From NCBI GenBank assembly GCA_024511045.1, contig JANEMG010000016.1, positions 1 through 14,498 on the forward strand: a stretch of DNA of 14,498 nt, read 5' to 3'. Of the stretch, positions 14,018-14,498 are shown piece by piece. Source of the stretch: Gammaproteobacteria bacterium (GTDB lineage: Bacteria > Pseudomonadota > Gammaproteobacteria > Methylococcales > Methylomonadaceae). The notes below the pieces were generated by a model. The model did not search any database, was not told the DNA's origin, and saw nothing but the letters and a program-made list of their open reading frames with translations. How positions within the stretch are numbered: position 1 is the stretch's first letter; each line of letters starts with the position of its first letter. The position numbers and the translations under genes are program-made.

Positions 14018-14162
14018 GTAACTACACACACCCATAGTAAAACAAGCCCCTATGGGTGGTCTGTGGAGAAAGTGTCTTTGGCAGGGATGCCAAAGTCAAG
14101 CCTACAGGGATGTATTCACGGCGTCTTTCGGAACAGACTACCCATAGGGCCCGAGTAGTTAC
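14018..14162 (+). repeat. 145-base structured intergenic repeat, copy 2
   Basis: Direct-orientation copy of the element at 10920-11063, about 94 percent identical by eye, with roughly six substitutions and two small indels near the ends. The inverted ends are GTAACTAC and GTAGTTAC. The left hairpin 14029-14037 with 14050-14058 is perfect here (CACCCATAG/CTATGGGTG). The competing long stem is 14048-14064 with 14133-14149 (17 pairs). The central hairpin CTTTGGC/GCCAAAG is at 14076-14095. Flanks after the ends differ from copy 1 except for two T bases on the right, so the element, not a larger duplication, is the repeated unit. Confidence 0.85.
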
Positions 14163-14374
14163 TTTTTCATTTCTTTCATTGGCAATGCCTTGGCGGCATT
14201 GAAAATGGCGCCGCATACAGCGCTCCCCGAAAAACAGCGTTCATCAACTGCCTGTTCAGTTTCCACATTATGATGCAGAATGGCAAAGCCTGCAGGTAAC
14301 GAACGCCAAACAGGCTGAATTATTACATTGCTTTTATCTCTAATCTGAAGTTTCCCAATTTTTTGGAGCAATGA

Positions 14375-14449
14375 ATGTTAGAGCCGGTTAATATGGCGGA
14401 TAAATTAGTACTTGGCAATATTCTTGTTTATTTTGTTTCTTTCGCTTGA
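14375..14449 (+). CDS. Possible 24-residue small hydrophobic protein
   Basis: A short frame from ATG 14375 begins MLEPVNMADKL and ends in a hydrophobic stretch (VLGNILVYFVSFA). A GGAG at 14365-14368 lies six bases before the ATG, good spacing for translation. An alternative ATG at 14371 gives only six codons. The size and hydrophobic tail would suit a small membrane peptide, but there is no homology I recognise, the region is AT-rich, and chance is a strong alternative. Confidence 0.2.
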   Translation: MLEPVNMADKLVLGNILVYFVSFA

Positions 14450-14498
14450 AAAACAATAGGTTATTGATGAATGAAGCCTGATTTTACTGTCTAATACA

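Larger units (their letters stand above)
13938..14498. other. Gene-poor tail after queC
   Basis: About 560 bases with no recognisable gene. The first 80 bases hold a T7 run (14008-14014) but no convincing stem just before it, so a factor-independent terminator is not supported. Then comes repeat copy 2 (14018-14162). Beyond it the DNA is AT-rich, with a stem-loop CAATGCC/GGCATTG (14183-14189 with 14195-14201) that lacks a T-run on either strand, and a 24-codon candidate ORF (14375-14449). No tRNA clover-leaf was seen. Confidence 0.6.

Noticed and set aside
10920..14162. CRISPR array or composite transposon
   Set aside because: Only two copies 3.1 kb apart with core genes between them; no spacers, cas genes or transposase.
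14159..14371. 70-codon minus-strand frame in the right-hand tail
   Set aside because: Needs a TTG start without ribosome site, ends inside repeat copy 2, and has no recognisable motif.

Overview
The window looks like chromosomal core DNA of a gammaproteobacterium. The evidence is gene order: yebC-ruvC-ruvA-ruvB, then ybgC-tolQ-tolR-tolA-tolB-pal-cpoB-queE-queC, is a classical gammaproteobacterial arrangement. Coding DNA is moderately GC-rich and intergenic DNA is clearly more AT-rich. I cannot name the genus from sequence alone.

Layout. (1) 1-156: promoter region of a serine-biosynthesis pair, with a Fur-box-like site near the left edge. (2) 157-2392: serA and a serB-type phosphatase, one base apart. 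(3) A REP-like hairpin at the convergent junction, then a nitroreductase-family gene on the minus strand (2454-3056) with a perfect TATAAT -10. (4) 3444-4193: yebC. (5) 4407-6542: ruvC, ruvA and ruvB, nearly seamless. ruvA starts at a TTG one base after the ruvC stop, and ruvB overlaps ruvA by 4 bases. (6) 6626-7096: a small lipoprotein I do not recognise, followed by ybgC, tolQ, tolR, tolA and tolB (7127-10908), closely packed. (7) 10909-11277: a 369-base gap holding a 144-base structured repeat, which separates tolB from pal. (8) 11278-13937: pal, cpoB, queE and queC. cpoB appears to carry a one-base frameshift in its last codons. (9) 13938-14498: a gene-poor tail with a second copy of the repeat (14018-14162) and AT-rich DNA, with at most one tiny candidate ORF.

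How the genes work together. SerA and SerB carry out the first and last steps of serine synthesis; serC is not in the window. RuvABC migrates and resolves Holliday junctions. TolQ-TolR-TolA is the proton-driven inner-membrane motor that acts through TolB and Pal on the outer membrane during constriction. CpoB links Tol-Pal to peptidoglycan synthesis and YbgC is the usual thioesterase companion. QueE and QueC make the preQ0 precursor of queuosine.

The least ordinary feature is the pair of about 145-base direct repeats bracketing pal-cpoB-queE-queC. Each has inverted ends and internal segments that can fold in two mutually exclusive ways, and the differences between the copies mostly preserve the pairing. 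I see no CRISPR array, tRNA, rRNA, phage gene, transposase or defence system.
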